Shown piece after piece: positions 31,110 to 40,231 of a DNA stretch of 64,000 bases. Below the pieces are notes generated by a model that was not told where the DNA came from, ran no database searches, and was given only the letters and a program-made list of their open reading frames with translations. This stretch comes from Chlamydiota bacterium (GTDB lineage Bacteria > Chlamydiota > Chlamydiia > Chlamydiales > Rhabdochlamydiaceae), in NCBI GenBank assembly GCA_013288075.1, contig JABDCQ010000005.1, positions 1 to 64,000 of the forward strand, in the 5' to 3' direction. The first letter of the stretch is position 1, and each line of letters starts with the position of its first letter. Both the position numbers and the translations under genes were made by a program.

Positions 31110-31873
31110 ATGCGACTGCAACTAAAGAGCTATTTTTTATTCCTTATTCTATTGAAGATCTTTCTTTGTTAGACCCCACTTCTATTCCTAGGCATGTAGC
31201 TATTATTATGGATGGGAATAGAAGATGGGCCAAGCGTGAAGAGATTCCTCTGTATTTGGGCCATTTTGAAGGAGCTGATACTCTTACAAAAATTGTACGT
31301 GCAGCCTCGAGCCTAGGAATAAAGGTTTTAACAGTTTTTGCCTTTTCTACAGAAAATTGGGCCCGCCCTCCTGAAGAAATTGCCTCTTTAATGGATCTTT
31401 TCCATTTGTATTTAGTAAGACAGAAAGAGAGCATGATTAAGGAAGGGGTAAGGCTTGGGGCCATTGGAAATATAGAGGGGCTTCCTTTACATGTTAAAGA
31501 GGTATTGCAAGAAACAATAGAGGCTACAAAAGAAGGCTCTTCTATACAGCTTGTTCTTGCCTTAAACTATGGGGGAAGAGACGAAATTACTAGAGCAACC
31601 ATTTCTTTAGTGGAAGATATAGAGAAAGGGTTAATTAAAAAAGATGAGATTACAGAAAAAACAATTTCTAGCTATCTTGATACGGCGCACCTGCCCGATC
31701 CTGATTTTTTTATTCGTACGAGTGGAGAGCAAAGGGTAAGCAATTTTCTTCTCTGGCAAATTTGTTACGCCGAAGTGTATGTAACAGATGTTCTTTGGCC
31801 GGAGTTTAATGAGAAACAGCTTTTAAAAGCGGTGCTAGAATATCAAAGGCGAGAAAGAAGACGTGGAGGATAA
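31106..31873 (+). CDS. uppS: Isoprenyl (undecaprenyl) diphosphate synthase
   Basis: PRHVAIIMDGNRRWAKRE, TVFAFSTENWARPPEE, FFIRTSGEQRVSNFLLWQICYAEVYV. Confidence 0.96.
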   Translation: MNATATKELFFIPYSIEDLSLLDPTSIPRHVAIIMDGNRRWAKREEIPLYLGHFEGADTLTKIVRAASSLGIKVLTVFAFSTENWARPPEEIASLMDLFHLYLVRQKESMIKEGVRLGAIGNIEGLPLHVKEVLQETIEATKEGSSIQLVLALNYGGRDEITRATISLVEDIEKGLIKKDEITEKTISSYLDTAHLPDPDFFIRTSGEQRVSNFLLWQICYAEVYVTDVLWPEFNEKQLLKAVLEYQRRERRRGG

Positions 31874-32767
31874 ATGAAAAATTTGACGGATTTAAAGAGG
31901 CGCCTTTCGGTTTCTTCTATTACGATTGTCTTAGTGGCTCTTCTTGTAGGGTTTTCTCAGAATGTGGCAATGAAAGTGGTATTAACAGCTGTGATTGCCC
32001 TGCTTTCTGCAGTAGCTCTTTGGGAATATGCGAATTTAAGCTTTGCTAAAGAGATTAAAATTGCTAAGAACACCATGATGATTTTTGGCGTGCTTCAAGT
32101 CATTGCTTCTTATATTGCCATTCAATTTCCAAAGTATTCTCTCTTATCTTTAATGGTGATTATTGTGGCTGGATTCTTTTTTTTCCTGGCCCATTTTAAA
32201 AATCCTTCCGATGCTCTTGCCAATGTAGCAACAGGTTTTTTTGGCGTATGTTATATAGCAGTTCCTTTAAGCTTTATGCTTGAGATTCTTTATGTTCAGG
32301 GCTCTTCCCTTTTCCCAGCTTACCAAATGCAAGATGGCAGATGGTGGTTTATTTACCTTCTTCTTGTGACAAAAATCACGGATGTGGGAGCTTATTTTGT
32401 AGGAAGACTTTGGGGAAAGCACAGGCTTGCGCCTCGTCTTAGTCCTAAAAAAACGGTAGAAGGAGCTATTGCCGGGCTTGCCGCTGCAGTTTTTTTAAGT
32501 CTTGCCATTTGCCTTTTTGCCAAACGCTTTTTCCCGGAACATTTTGATATCTCCCTATTGAGTGCTTTACTTCTTGGGAGCGCTTTGGGGGTTTTTGGAC
32601 AGTTAGGCGATCTTGCAGAATCTCTTTTTAAAAGAGACGCCGATTTCAAAGATAGCAATAAACTCCCAGGGCTTGGGGGCATTCTTGACATGGTTGACTC
32701 CTTATTATTCACAACACCTATTGTTTACTGTTTTCTAAGATTAGACCTCTCAAGAGCTCTATTATGA
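31874..32767 (+). CDS. cdsA: Phosphatidate cytidylyltransferase
   Basis: Multi-TM; KITDVGAYFVGRLWGKHRLAPRLSPKKTVEGAIAGL; GQLGDLAESLFKRDADFKDSNKLPGLGGILDMVDSLLF. Confidence 0.95.
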   Translation: MKNLTDLKRRLSVSSITIVLVALLVGFSQNVAMKVVLTAVIALLSAVALWEYANLSFAKEIKIAKNTMMIFGVLQVIASYIAIQFPKYSLLSLMVIIVAGFFFFLAHFKNPSDALANVATGFFGVCYIAVPLSFMLEILYVQGSSLFPAYQMQDGRWWFIYLLLVTKITDVGAYFVGRLWGKHRLAPRLSPKKTVEGAIAGLAAAVFLSLAICLFAKRFFPEHFDISLLSALLLGSALGVFGQLGDLAESLFKRDADFKDSNKLPGLGGILDMVDSLLFTTPIVYCFLRLDLSRALL

Positions 32768-34191
32768 TTATTACAATTGATGGGTCAGCAGGCACAGGGA
32801 AATCTACTGTGGCTAAAAAAGTTGCAGAGTCTTTGGGCTATGCGCATTTCGATACTGGAGCGATGTATAGAGCCGTCTCCTTGGTATTGCTTCAAAAAAA
32901 TATTCCTTTAGATGCTACAGAAGAGATTGAGAAAGTTTTGCTAGATTTTCCCTTTCGTGTGGAGTTAAGAGGCTTAGAAAAAAGGTACTTTGTCGCAGAT
33001 CTTGATGTTACAGAGGAGATCCGCTCAGAAAAAGTAAATGCTATTGTTTCCTTAGTTGCAGCTTTGCCTTGTGTAAGAAAAGCTCTATGGCGTGTGCAAA
33101 GAGCTTTTGGCGAAACATGCGATGCTGTTTTTGAAGGAAGAGATTTAGGGACTGTTGTTTTCCCTGATGCTGAGATTAAGATTTTCTTAACCGCTTGCCC
33201 AGAAATTCGCGCAGAGCGTCGTTTAAAAGAAATAAAGGAAAAAAACTTATATAAAGATAAGTCGATAGATAAAGAAGCTCTTATTAGAGATATGCTAAAA
33301 AGGGACACGCTTGATTCTACAAGGCAGCTCGCCCCTTTAAAGCGCCCTCCTGATGCTTGCGAAATAGACACATCAAACCTTACCATTGATCAAGTTGTAG
33401 CCAAAATCTTGGACTATAAAAAGAAAAAGCAGAATGTAAAACCTGCCTGGTTTAAAAGGTCCAAGGGAATGTCCTTGCTTTACAGATTTATCCTTTTTCT
33501 TGCTTGGTCTTTTAACAAAATATTTTACCGCCTTAAAATTTACGGGCTTGAGCATTATTTTAAGGGAGGGGCGATCATTGCCTCTAACCATACCTCCTTT
33601 TTAGATCCGCCTATTCTTTCTATTTCTTGGCCAGAAGAGGTCCATTTTTTAGCAAGGGACACTCTTTTTAAAAACCCGCTATTTGGCAAATTTATTAGCG
33701 CCCTAAATGCCCATCCGGTAAGCAAAGACGCCTCGGATACTAAGGTGTTTAAAACGATTTGCGCCCTTTTAAATGAAGGCAAAAAGGTGATCTTATTTCC
33801 AGAAGGCACAAGAAGTCTTGATAATACTCTTCAAGAGATAAAGCCTGGGGTGGCGATGCTTATTTCCCGTACAGAGACATCGATTGTTCCGGCCTATATT
33901 TTTGGAGCTTACGATGTTTGGGGAAGAGGAAGAAAAGGGCCTAAACTTTTTGGAAAAGTGGGGTGTATATTTGGCTCTGCGATCCATTATAAATCCTTTG
34001 CCCACCTCGATAGAAAAGAAGCCCAAAAACAAATCACAGAGGCTCTGCGCTCCAAAATCTCTGCCCTCAAAACCTGGCACGAAAAAGGCTGCAAGGGCAC
34101 CCCCCCCCTAAACCCATCACCACAGAGGGTAAATCTCTCTCTCTCCTCTCTGTGGTTTCTTGTCTCTGTGGTTTATCTTTGGCTAAACTGA
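32764..34191 (+). CDS. Cytidylate kinase fused to 1-acyl-glycerol-3-phosphate acyltransferase (Cmk-PlsC); C-terminal ~26 aa probably artefactual
   Basis: Cmk: IITIDGSAGTGKSTVAKKVA, FDTGAMYRAVSL, FEGRDLGTVVFPDA; PlsC: IIASNHTSFLDPP (HX4D), LFPEGTRS. After GTPP the reading frame runs through a C9 tract into repeat A7. Confidence 0.92.
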   Translation: MIITIDGSAGTGKSTVAKKVAESLGYAHFDTGAMYRAVSLVLLQKNIPLDATEEIEKVLLDFPFRVELRGLEKRYFVADLDVTEEIRSEKVNAIVSLVAALPCVRKALWRVQRAFGETCDAVFEGRDLGTVVFPDAEIKIFLTACPEIRAERRLKEIKEKNLYKDKSIDKEALIRDMLKRDTLDSTRQLAPLKRPPDACEIDTSNLTIDQVVAKILDYKKKKQNVKPAWFKRSKGMSLLYRFILFLAWSFNKIFYRLKIYGLEHYFKGGAIIASNHTSFLDPPILSISWPEEVHFLARDTLFKNPLFGKFISALNAHPVSKDASDTKVFKTICALLNEGKKVILFPEGTRSLDNTLQEIKPGVAMLISRTETSIVPAYIFGAYDVWGRGRKGPKLFGKVGCIFGSAIHYKSFAHLDRKEAQKQITEALRSKISALKTWHEKGCKGTPPLNPSPQRVNLSLSSLWFLVSVVYLWLN

Positions 34192-34265
34192 GTAAGCAAA
34201 CAACTTAGCCAAAGATAAACCACAGAGACAAGAAACCACAGAGGAAGAAAGAGGGGAGAGAGGAG
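34133..34265. repeat. Family A inverted repeat, copy A7 (loop class 1)
   Basis: ctctctctctcctctctgtggtttcttgtctctgtggtttatctttggctaa...ttagccaaagataaaccacagagacaagaaaccacagaggaag. Confidence 0.95.
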
Positions 34266-34286
34266 ATGTATTCCTCTCTTTGTTTT

Positions 34287-35399
34287 TTAGGCGTTGATTT
34301 GGGCGAGGAGGGCGGGAGCGTTGGCTATGGCTAGGTTTGCTAGGGCTGAGCTTGCTTGTTTAGGGCGTATAATGATTGTGGGGTTGCTTTTTGCGTAATC
34401 GTATAGTTCTTCTGTTGCCTCTGATGGAAGGCAATGAAGAAGCCCGTTAATCGCGATTTTTAAAGGGCAGCCTTGTGCATCCAATGCATTAAAGGTTGCA
34501 ACTTCGGTTTTTGCACGAGCTTTTAGACTTTCTTTTGTAATAATATTATTCATTACATGAAGTAATTTTATTTTTTGCTCTGGATCTATTGTGATCTCTT
34601 GAAATTTTTTGCTGCCCTTTTCCCTTAGTTGATTAGCTTCTTGTATTAATTTTTCTAATTCTTCATCTGAATATTTATCCCCGTTTTCCTCTATATCGAT
34701 TAATTTTTCCATTAGCGCGCGAGATGATTTGGTGATTTCGGCTTCAATCTCCATCATCCTGTTTATTTCTTCTTCTGTTATATCAGGATTTGCCATTTTG
34801 CAGATTTCGGCTTTAGTTCCTATATCCCAGCCGAGGGTTTTAATGGAAAAGTTGTTTCCTAAATGGGCTTGCAAGGTTGTATTGCGATCAACAGGAACCA
34901 TGGAGGGGACAGCTTCTAATAAAAGCGTAGAGCCTGTAACAGCATATTCCTTAATGAATTTTAAGATCAGCATTTGATGTTCTTCATCAAAATGGGCTTC
35001 CCCAATAATAATTGTTTTTATTTCATCGATCGAGAAGCCGGGCGTTTGATAAATAATCTCGAAGTGTTTGTTAATAAATTCTGCAAGACCTACTGCAGGA
35101 GCCTTACCGGAAATATGTTTACTTATGCATTTTTTTGGCGGAGAAATGCCAAATTGTTCCATACTCCATCTTATAAAAACACTTTGATTGAGCGTGCAAT
35201 CGGGATTTGGACATCGGCTATATAGATGATTTTTCTGCGCCTCTGTATATTGACATTCTTTGATTTGAATGGTTCCTTGTTTAATGCAGTCCTGCCCTTG
35301 ATTTGTGACTTTTTGGGAGGATGCAAGTTTTCCAATAAATTGGAGCTCAATTCCTACTAGTACTTTTCCCATGCCTACGCAACAGTCTTTTATACACAT
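34287..35399 (-). CDS. Hypothetical protein with TraB/ChaN/erythromycin-esterase-like core and Cys-rich N-terminus
   Basis: IKTIIIGEAHFDEEHQMLILKFIKEYAVTGSTLLLEAVPSM (GExH..E signature); N-terminal CIKDCC and CPNPDC. Confidence 0.5.
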   Translation of the reverse strand: MCIKDCCVGMGKVLVGIELQFIGKLASSQKVTNQGQDCIKQGTIQIKECQYTEAQKNHLYSRCPNPDCTLNQSVFIRWSMEQFGISPPKKCISKHISGKAPAVGLAEFINKHFEIIYQTPGFSIDEIKTIIIGEAHFDEEHQMLILKFIKEYAVTGSTLLLEAVPSMVPVDRNTTLQAHLGNNFSIKTLGWDIGTKAEICKMANPDITEEEINRMMEIEAEITKSSRALMEKLIDIEENGDKYSDEELEKLIQEANQLREKGSKKFQEITIDPEQKIKLLHVMNNIITKESLKARAKTEVATFNALDAQGCPLKIAINGLLHCLPSEATEELYDYAKSNPTIIIRPKQASSALANLAIANAPALLAQINA

Positions 35400-35524
35400 A
35401 GTAGTTCCTGTTTTTAATTTGTAATTAATTATATCACAAGCATTATTTAACTAAAAAATAAACATTGATTTAAATTTTAATTATATTATATAATATATTT
35501 TATTGAATAAAAAAAGGAGCTGAT

Positions 35525-35887
35525 ATGTCTACTCTAAATGATTTAAGTAGCTGTAAATTAATGAGTTCTGAATCTAGCGTGGGAAGCACAGATCTTCGAA
35601 AGGAGAATAGGTCTTTCTTAAGAAGGCACTTTGAAGGACTAAATACGGTTCAAAAAATTTGTTTGATTCTTCTAGTTGGGGGAATTATTTCTTTTGCAGC
35701 TTTAAGCCTTACAGCTCATATCACCGGATCTAGCTTAATTGAAAAAGCAGCAGTAGGAACAGGTCTTTCTCTAGGCCCTGTTGCAGGAGCTTTTTTTGTA
35801 GCTACCTTTTATAAACACGGCCAAAAGAGAAGGGCACTTGAAGAAAGAAATGCCCGTTTAAACGATCAAGGGTATTTGATTCGTTAA
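35525..35887 (+). CDS. Small Inc-like membrane protein with bilobed hydrophobic hairpin
   Basis: ICLILLVGGIISFAALSLTAHITG - SSLIEKA - AVGTGLSLGPVAGAFFVATFY flanked by hydrophilic termini; agg-rich RBS (aaaaggagc). Confidence 0.6.
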   Translation: MSTLNDLSSCKLMSSESSVGSTDLRKENRSFLRRHFEGLNTVQKICLILLVGGIISFAALSLTAHITGSSLIEKAAVGTGLSLGPVAGAFFVATFYKHGQKRRALEERNARLNDQGYLIR

Positions 35888-37299
35888 AAAATATAGGGGA
35901 TCATTTTATATTTTACAGCTTTTGTGTAGCTGTCCCATCCCTTGCCGTATTTTTCTTTGCAACGTTTATCATCGCGCACTGTTCTATCAATCAGTAAAAT
36001 GGTTAAGAAGACGACATAAAAATAAGGAAGGGCATTATCGAATAAAACCGGCAGTGTCCAAAATAAAGCGCCTAGAATTTCAGGGACGTAATGAAAGTGT
36101 CTTGCAATTCCCCACCAGCCTGATGCTAAAAGAAGGTTTTCTCTTTTTTCTCCATCTTGTGTGACATACTTAGCTTTAATAAGAACGGGCTTTTTCCCCC
36201 AAACTTTCGCTTTGCCTTGAGTAGCACGCATCATTTGCCTTTGTCTATCTGCCAGATAGTTTATAAGCACCATGCCTACGCCTAGGCAAAAAATAGTTAA
36301 GGCAACGCCCAGACTTAATTTATGGGGATGATTGACAAGATATAGAATGGGGGATGTATACACACAAGGAACCCATACAAGACATCCCCAGCAAATATAG
36401 TAACCTGCTCTATCATGCATAATATCTAAAGAGCGTAAATATCCGGTTTCCCAGCAAAAGAATTTAAAGATATAGATGAGTTGAAGCGCTATAGCTATAA
36501 GCATGGAATTGCTAAGGCCATATGTTTCTGCTTGTTTTGCTCCAAAGGAGAGAATAATGATTCCCCATCCCATCATGCCAAAGCGGCAATTGGTAAACAT
36601 TTTAAGGTTCCATCCTAAAACTTGAGGGTAAAGCTCTGTTCCCCAGTAGTAGTCAAATAAAGGATTACCGCTTATTCCTGTGTCGGTTGTTGAAGGAGCA
36701 AAACGCCCTTTTAAATAAAGCATCAGGCAAAAAAGAAGGCTAAACACATTTAAAGCGCCTAAAAGAGCGCCAAAATTATCGTAGATGATGGCTGCAGAAA
36801 ATAGTTTTAAATAAAAAGAGGAAAAAAGAAAAAGGAAGACGGTGATTAGAAAACAAGCGACACCGTTCGCTTTATAAAGAGGGACATTGCCTTTAGGTGT
36901 TACGGGTCCTAAGAACTCTTTCCCAGGGACAAATTTCATCAAGGCAAGTTGTACCCCTCCAAAAACAGCAATCATTTTCCAAGCTAGGGAAGAGCCAAAA
37001 AAATAAGGCTTCCAAAGGGTGTAAACAGTTGTAAAAAAACCTTCTTTTAAAGAGAGCTCATAAAATTTTTCTAGAGAACCGCCGAGAAAAACATTGATAT
37101 ACCAAACAATCATGACAGTTGGAGGACAAAGCAAGATAAGCAAAAGAGGTCCAAGCGTAGTGCGCACTAAGTGCCCTAATTTGCTCTGTTCCATAGCAAT
37201 ACTGCTCATAATTTCTCCTGTCGTTTTTCCCCCTTTTTGGCACACCTCGCCATATTCTTGCAAAAGGAAAATTAGAGTATGTACAGGCATACGCATCAA
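35884..37299 (-). CDS. 7-dehydrocholesterol reductase-like (ERG4/ERG24 family) sterol reductase
   Basis: Multi-TM; GNPLFDYYWGTELYPQV; GWWGIARHFHYVPEIL; DDKRCKEKYGKGWDSYTKAVKYKMIPYIF. The track start is a TTG within a long inverted repeat; MSSIAMEQSK or MEQSK may be the true start. Confidence 0.88.
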   Translation of the reverse strand: MMRMPVHTLIFLLQEYGEVCQKGGKTTGEIMSSIAMEQSKLGHLVRTTLGPLLLILLCPPTVMIVWYINVFLGGSLEKFYELSLKEGFFTTVYTLWKPYFFGSSLAWKMIAVFGGVQLALMKFVPGKEFLGPVTPKGNVPLYKANGVACFLITVFLFLFSSFYLKLFSAAIIYDNFGALLGALNVFSLLFCLMLYLKGRFAPSTTDTGISGNPLFDYYWGTELYPQVLGWNLKMFTNCRFGMMGWGIIILSFGAKQAETYGLSNSMLIAIALQLIYIFKFFCWETGYLRSLDIMHDRAGYYICWGCLVWVPCVYTSPILYLVNHPHKLSLGVALTIFCLGVGMVLINYLADRQRQMMRATQGKAKVWGKKPVLIKAKYVTQDGEKRENLLLASGWWGIARHFHYVPEILGALFWTLPVLFDNALPYFYVVFLTILLIDRTVRDDKRCKEKYGKGWDSYTKAVKYKMIPYIF

Positions 37300-37636
37300 C
37301 CTAAGTCCGTTTTTGGCTTTTATTCAACGCAAAGTCGCAAAGGAAGAGAAGTCGCAAAGATAAATACAAAGAAGGTTTTTAATAATGCAAGAGATCTAAT
37401 TCTTGCATTATTAAAAACCTTCTTTGTATTTACATTGTATTTGAAGGGGGATTAAAGAAATATCATACACTATTTTACTTGTTAGACATTGCCTCTTCTT
37501 TGAATTCCTTTTAAACAACAGGTAAATACAGCTCGATAGAGATGTATTTACCTTTGCGTCTTTTCCCCCCTTTTTCTTCCTTTGCGTTGAATAAAAGCCA
37601 AAATAGACTTAGCTTAATGCTTAGGTTGATGCGTAT
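37289..37636. repeat. Composite nested inverted-repeat region upstream of trxA
   Basis: Outer arms catacgcatcaacctaagtccgtttttggcttttattcaacgcaaag / cctttgcgttgaataaaagccaaaatagactt...ttaggttgatgcgtatg; inner perfect 31-bp stem 37362-37392 / 37401-37431; third hairpin about 37520-37552 (aggtaaatac...gtatttacct). Confidence 0.9.
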
Positions 37637-37755
37637 GGGATGGACAGGATAAAGAAAGAGGGAGAATTTTTACCTCTCTTTGTTTTTGTTTTGTCTCTAG
37701 AAAAAAAGGGGGTAGTGCGTTAGACTTAAGGCATATAACAAATTGGAGGGCTAAA

Positions 37756-38079
37756 ATGGGTGATGGAATGATGAAAAAAACGACGCAAGAAAGTTTTAAA
37801 AAAGACCTAGAAAAAGGGGTTGTTTTAGTAGATTTTTATGCAGATTGGTGCGGTCCTTGCAGAATGCTTACTCCCGTTCTTGAGAAAGTAGCTGCTGAAC
37901 TTCAAGGAAAGGTAAGTATTTTGAAATTAGATATTGATCATGCTCAGCAAGTAGCTTCTTCTTTTGAAGTGAGCTCTGTTCCTACTTTAATCCTTTTTAA
38001 AGAGGGCAAGGAAGCGGGAAGAATTGTGGGCTTAAGAGATGCTGATGCTATAAAGCAGTTTATTCAGTCTTCGACCTAA
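37756..38079 (+). CDS. trxA: Thioredoxin
   Basis: VLVDFYADWCGPCRMLTPVLEKVA; FEVSSVPTLILFKEGKEAGRIVGL. Confidence 0.96.
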   Translation: MGDGMMKKTTQESFKKDLEKGVVLVDFYADWCGPCRMLTPVLEKVAAELQGKVSILKLDIDHAQQVASSFEVSSVPTLILFKEGKEAGRIVGLRDADAIKQFIQSST

Positions 38080-40231
38080 GCACATTATTTAATACAGACC
38101 AATGCGCGCCTTTTGGGGAAGCAAGTCCTGTTTCCCCAAGGACCCATAGGTTATATTGCTCAGTCAAAAATCCTTCGCTTTTTTTAAGTTCAAGCCACTG
38201 ATTAATGAAAGTTAAAAATCTGCTGTCTTCTGCATTGATAGGATAGGCTAAAAGATCTTTTCCAATAGATGTATTGGGATAAATGATATGAAATTGAGGG
38301 TGCGCCCCAAGCCAGGCAATCGCTTGCGTTTCAGACCATAGAAGTAAAGTATTCCCCTTTGTAATGGGGGCAAAGTCTTCATAAGAATTTAGAAGGATGA
38401 TCTTCTTTTTAGGAAAAAGGGCTTTTGCTGTGTTCTCATAAGCAGATCCTTTAAGTACTGCGATCTCTATATCCTCATTTTTTCTTAAGAAATCCATCGA
38501 GGAAAATTTTTGAGGGGTGGGGTTTTTTGCCACAAAAAGATATTTGGATTCTTCATATACAGTTGAAAATGCCACTGTTTGTAATCTGTTTTCATTGATT
38601 GTAACAGCAGACATCCCTATATCATATAAATGATCTCCCAAGTCCGTCCCAAGTGTTTTATAATCCATAGGAACAAATTCAAGCCTGCACTCTAAATCAT
38701 GAGCAAGCATATGAGCCATCATCACATCGAAGCCTGTGATTTCATGATCTACATTATAAAAACAAAAAGGAGGGACATTAGGATAATACCCCACTCTTAA
38801 AACCTTTGTTCTTAAAATGCGGGCTAAAGTGTCTTCCTTTCCTTTTAGAGCTACAGGTGATATCTGATCTTTTGAGGTAAATGTTTTTACATCGACATGT
38901 GATGTGACCTGAATTTCATAAATGCTTTTTGTTGTATTTTCAATAGGAGGAAAAGGCGTTTTAAAGGAAAGGAGCACAAAAAGCAAAACGACAGGAGCAA
39001 AAGTAATCGTTAAAGCGGGAATGAATTTTCTTGGGTTAAAATGGATTAATTTTCTGCAAGCAAAGGTAATAAAGAGGGAAAGGGTGGCAATTTCCATTGC
39101 AGAAACCATGGATTGAAAGCCTGAAGTGAAAGGAACGGTAATCAAGAATAGGTTGATGGTATCGTGCGGGAGTCCAATATTATCTATAATAAAGGATAAG
39201 CTATTTAGCCAAGAGCCAATGCCTACAGCTCCTAGCCCTGTTAGAAATGTTGTGAAAAATAGCTCTACATGACTAAAAAAAGAAAGAGGGACGTGGTAGA
39301 AAGAGGAGCAGAAAAGAACAAAGAGAATAATAAATAAAGACCCCAAAGGTAAATTAAATATTACAGAGACAGTCCCCTGGATTTGACTTTGTGCTTTTTC
39401 GTCTTTAGGTAATAGCAGAAGCGTTTCTCTTTGGACAAGCTGCATAATAAAGGGAAGGCAAACAATGACTACATTGGTCGTATAGGCAAGAAGCAAGATG
39501 GGAAGTAAATCTTTTAACCACTTCATGGCACTCAAATTAGTGAGCATTGCTGTGAGTCTTGGAAAAATCCAAAAAATCACAATACATACGCCCATCACGT
39601 ATAAGATGATATAGGTGATCATCTGTTTAAGAATGTTTAAGTCCATTGAGCCTACTTGGTAGGCAATGATCATAAATGTACCGATAGGAGTGATTTTACT
39701 GATCCATGAGGTGAGTTTTGTCAGTGCATCTACAATCGTTTCAAAAAAAGACATCGCATTTTGCTTTTCTTTTATATACATAAAAGCAATCCCTATTAGG
39801 AGAGAAAAAATCACGATGGCAGGCACAATATTGTTATTAAGGGCACTAAAAATGTTTTCGGGAATGAGAAGCTCTGCAAAATTTAAAGAACCTTCTGCAT
39901 GAGGCATGTAATGTACAAAGTTAGTTCCTTTAACTTTAGGAAAGGAATAATAAGTGAGATAAATAATAAGAAGGTTAATTCCCCAAGCAAGCCCTATAAA
40001 GAAAACTCCTTTTTTTAGAATTTCTTTAGCTTGAGAAATGTTAAGCAAACCCACGCCGTGAATAATGGCTACAATTAAATAGGGAAGGATGGTGATTTTA
40101 AGGATCATGATGTAAACATCTGTCCACGGCTTAAAAAAGGAGAGGGTGTCTCCAAAAAAAAGACCGCAGCAAATTCCTAGAATGGTGGCGAGCACCATTT
40201 GAAGGGAAAGAGATGTACGAAGTATTTTCAT
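38060..40231 (-). CDS. Dicarboxylate/amino acid:cation symporter (DAACS) fused to C-terminal solute-binding protein domain (SBP_bac_3-like)
   Basis: N-terminal ~420 aa multi-TM SDF-type (ITILPYLIVAIIHGVG, VTVPFTSGFQSMVSAMEIATLSLF); C-terminal RILRTKVLRVGYYPNVPPFCFYNVDHEITGFDVMMAHMLAHDL... binding-protein signature. Confidence 0.85.
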   Translation of the reverse strand: MKILRTSLSLQMVLATILGICCGLFFGDTLSFFKPWTDVYIMILKITILPYLIVAIIHGVGLLNISQAKEILKKGVFFIGLAWGINLLIIYLTYYSFPKVKGTNFVHYMPHAEGSLNFAELLIPENIFSALNNNIVPAIVIFSLLIGIAFMYIKEKQNAMSFFETIVDALTKLTSWISKITPIGTFMIIAYQVGSMDLNILKQMITYIILYVMGVCIVIFWIFPRLTAMLTNLSAMKWLKDLLPILLLAYTTNVVIVCLPFIMQLVQRETLLLLPKDEKAQSQIQGTVSVIFNLPLGSLFIILFVLFCSSFYHVPLSFFSHVELFFTTFLTGLGAVGIGSWLNSLSFIIDNIGLPHDTINLFLITVPFTSGFQSMVSAMEIATLSLFITFACRKLIHFNPRKFIPALTITFAPVVLLFVLLSFKTPFPPIENTTKSIYEIQVTSHVDVKTFTSKDQISPVALKGKEDTLARILRTKVLRVGYYPNVPPFCFYNVDHEITGFDVMMAHMLAHDLECRLEFVPMDYKTLGTDLGDHLYDIGMSAVTINENRLQTVAFSTVYEESKYLFVAKNPTPQKFSSMDFLRKNEDIEIAVLKGSAYENTAKALFPKKKIILLNSYEDFAPITKGNTLLLWSETQAIAWLGAHPQFHIIYPNTSIGKDLLAYPINAEDSRFLTFINQWLELKKSEGFLTEQYNLWVLGETGLASPKGAHWSVLNNVLRSKTE

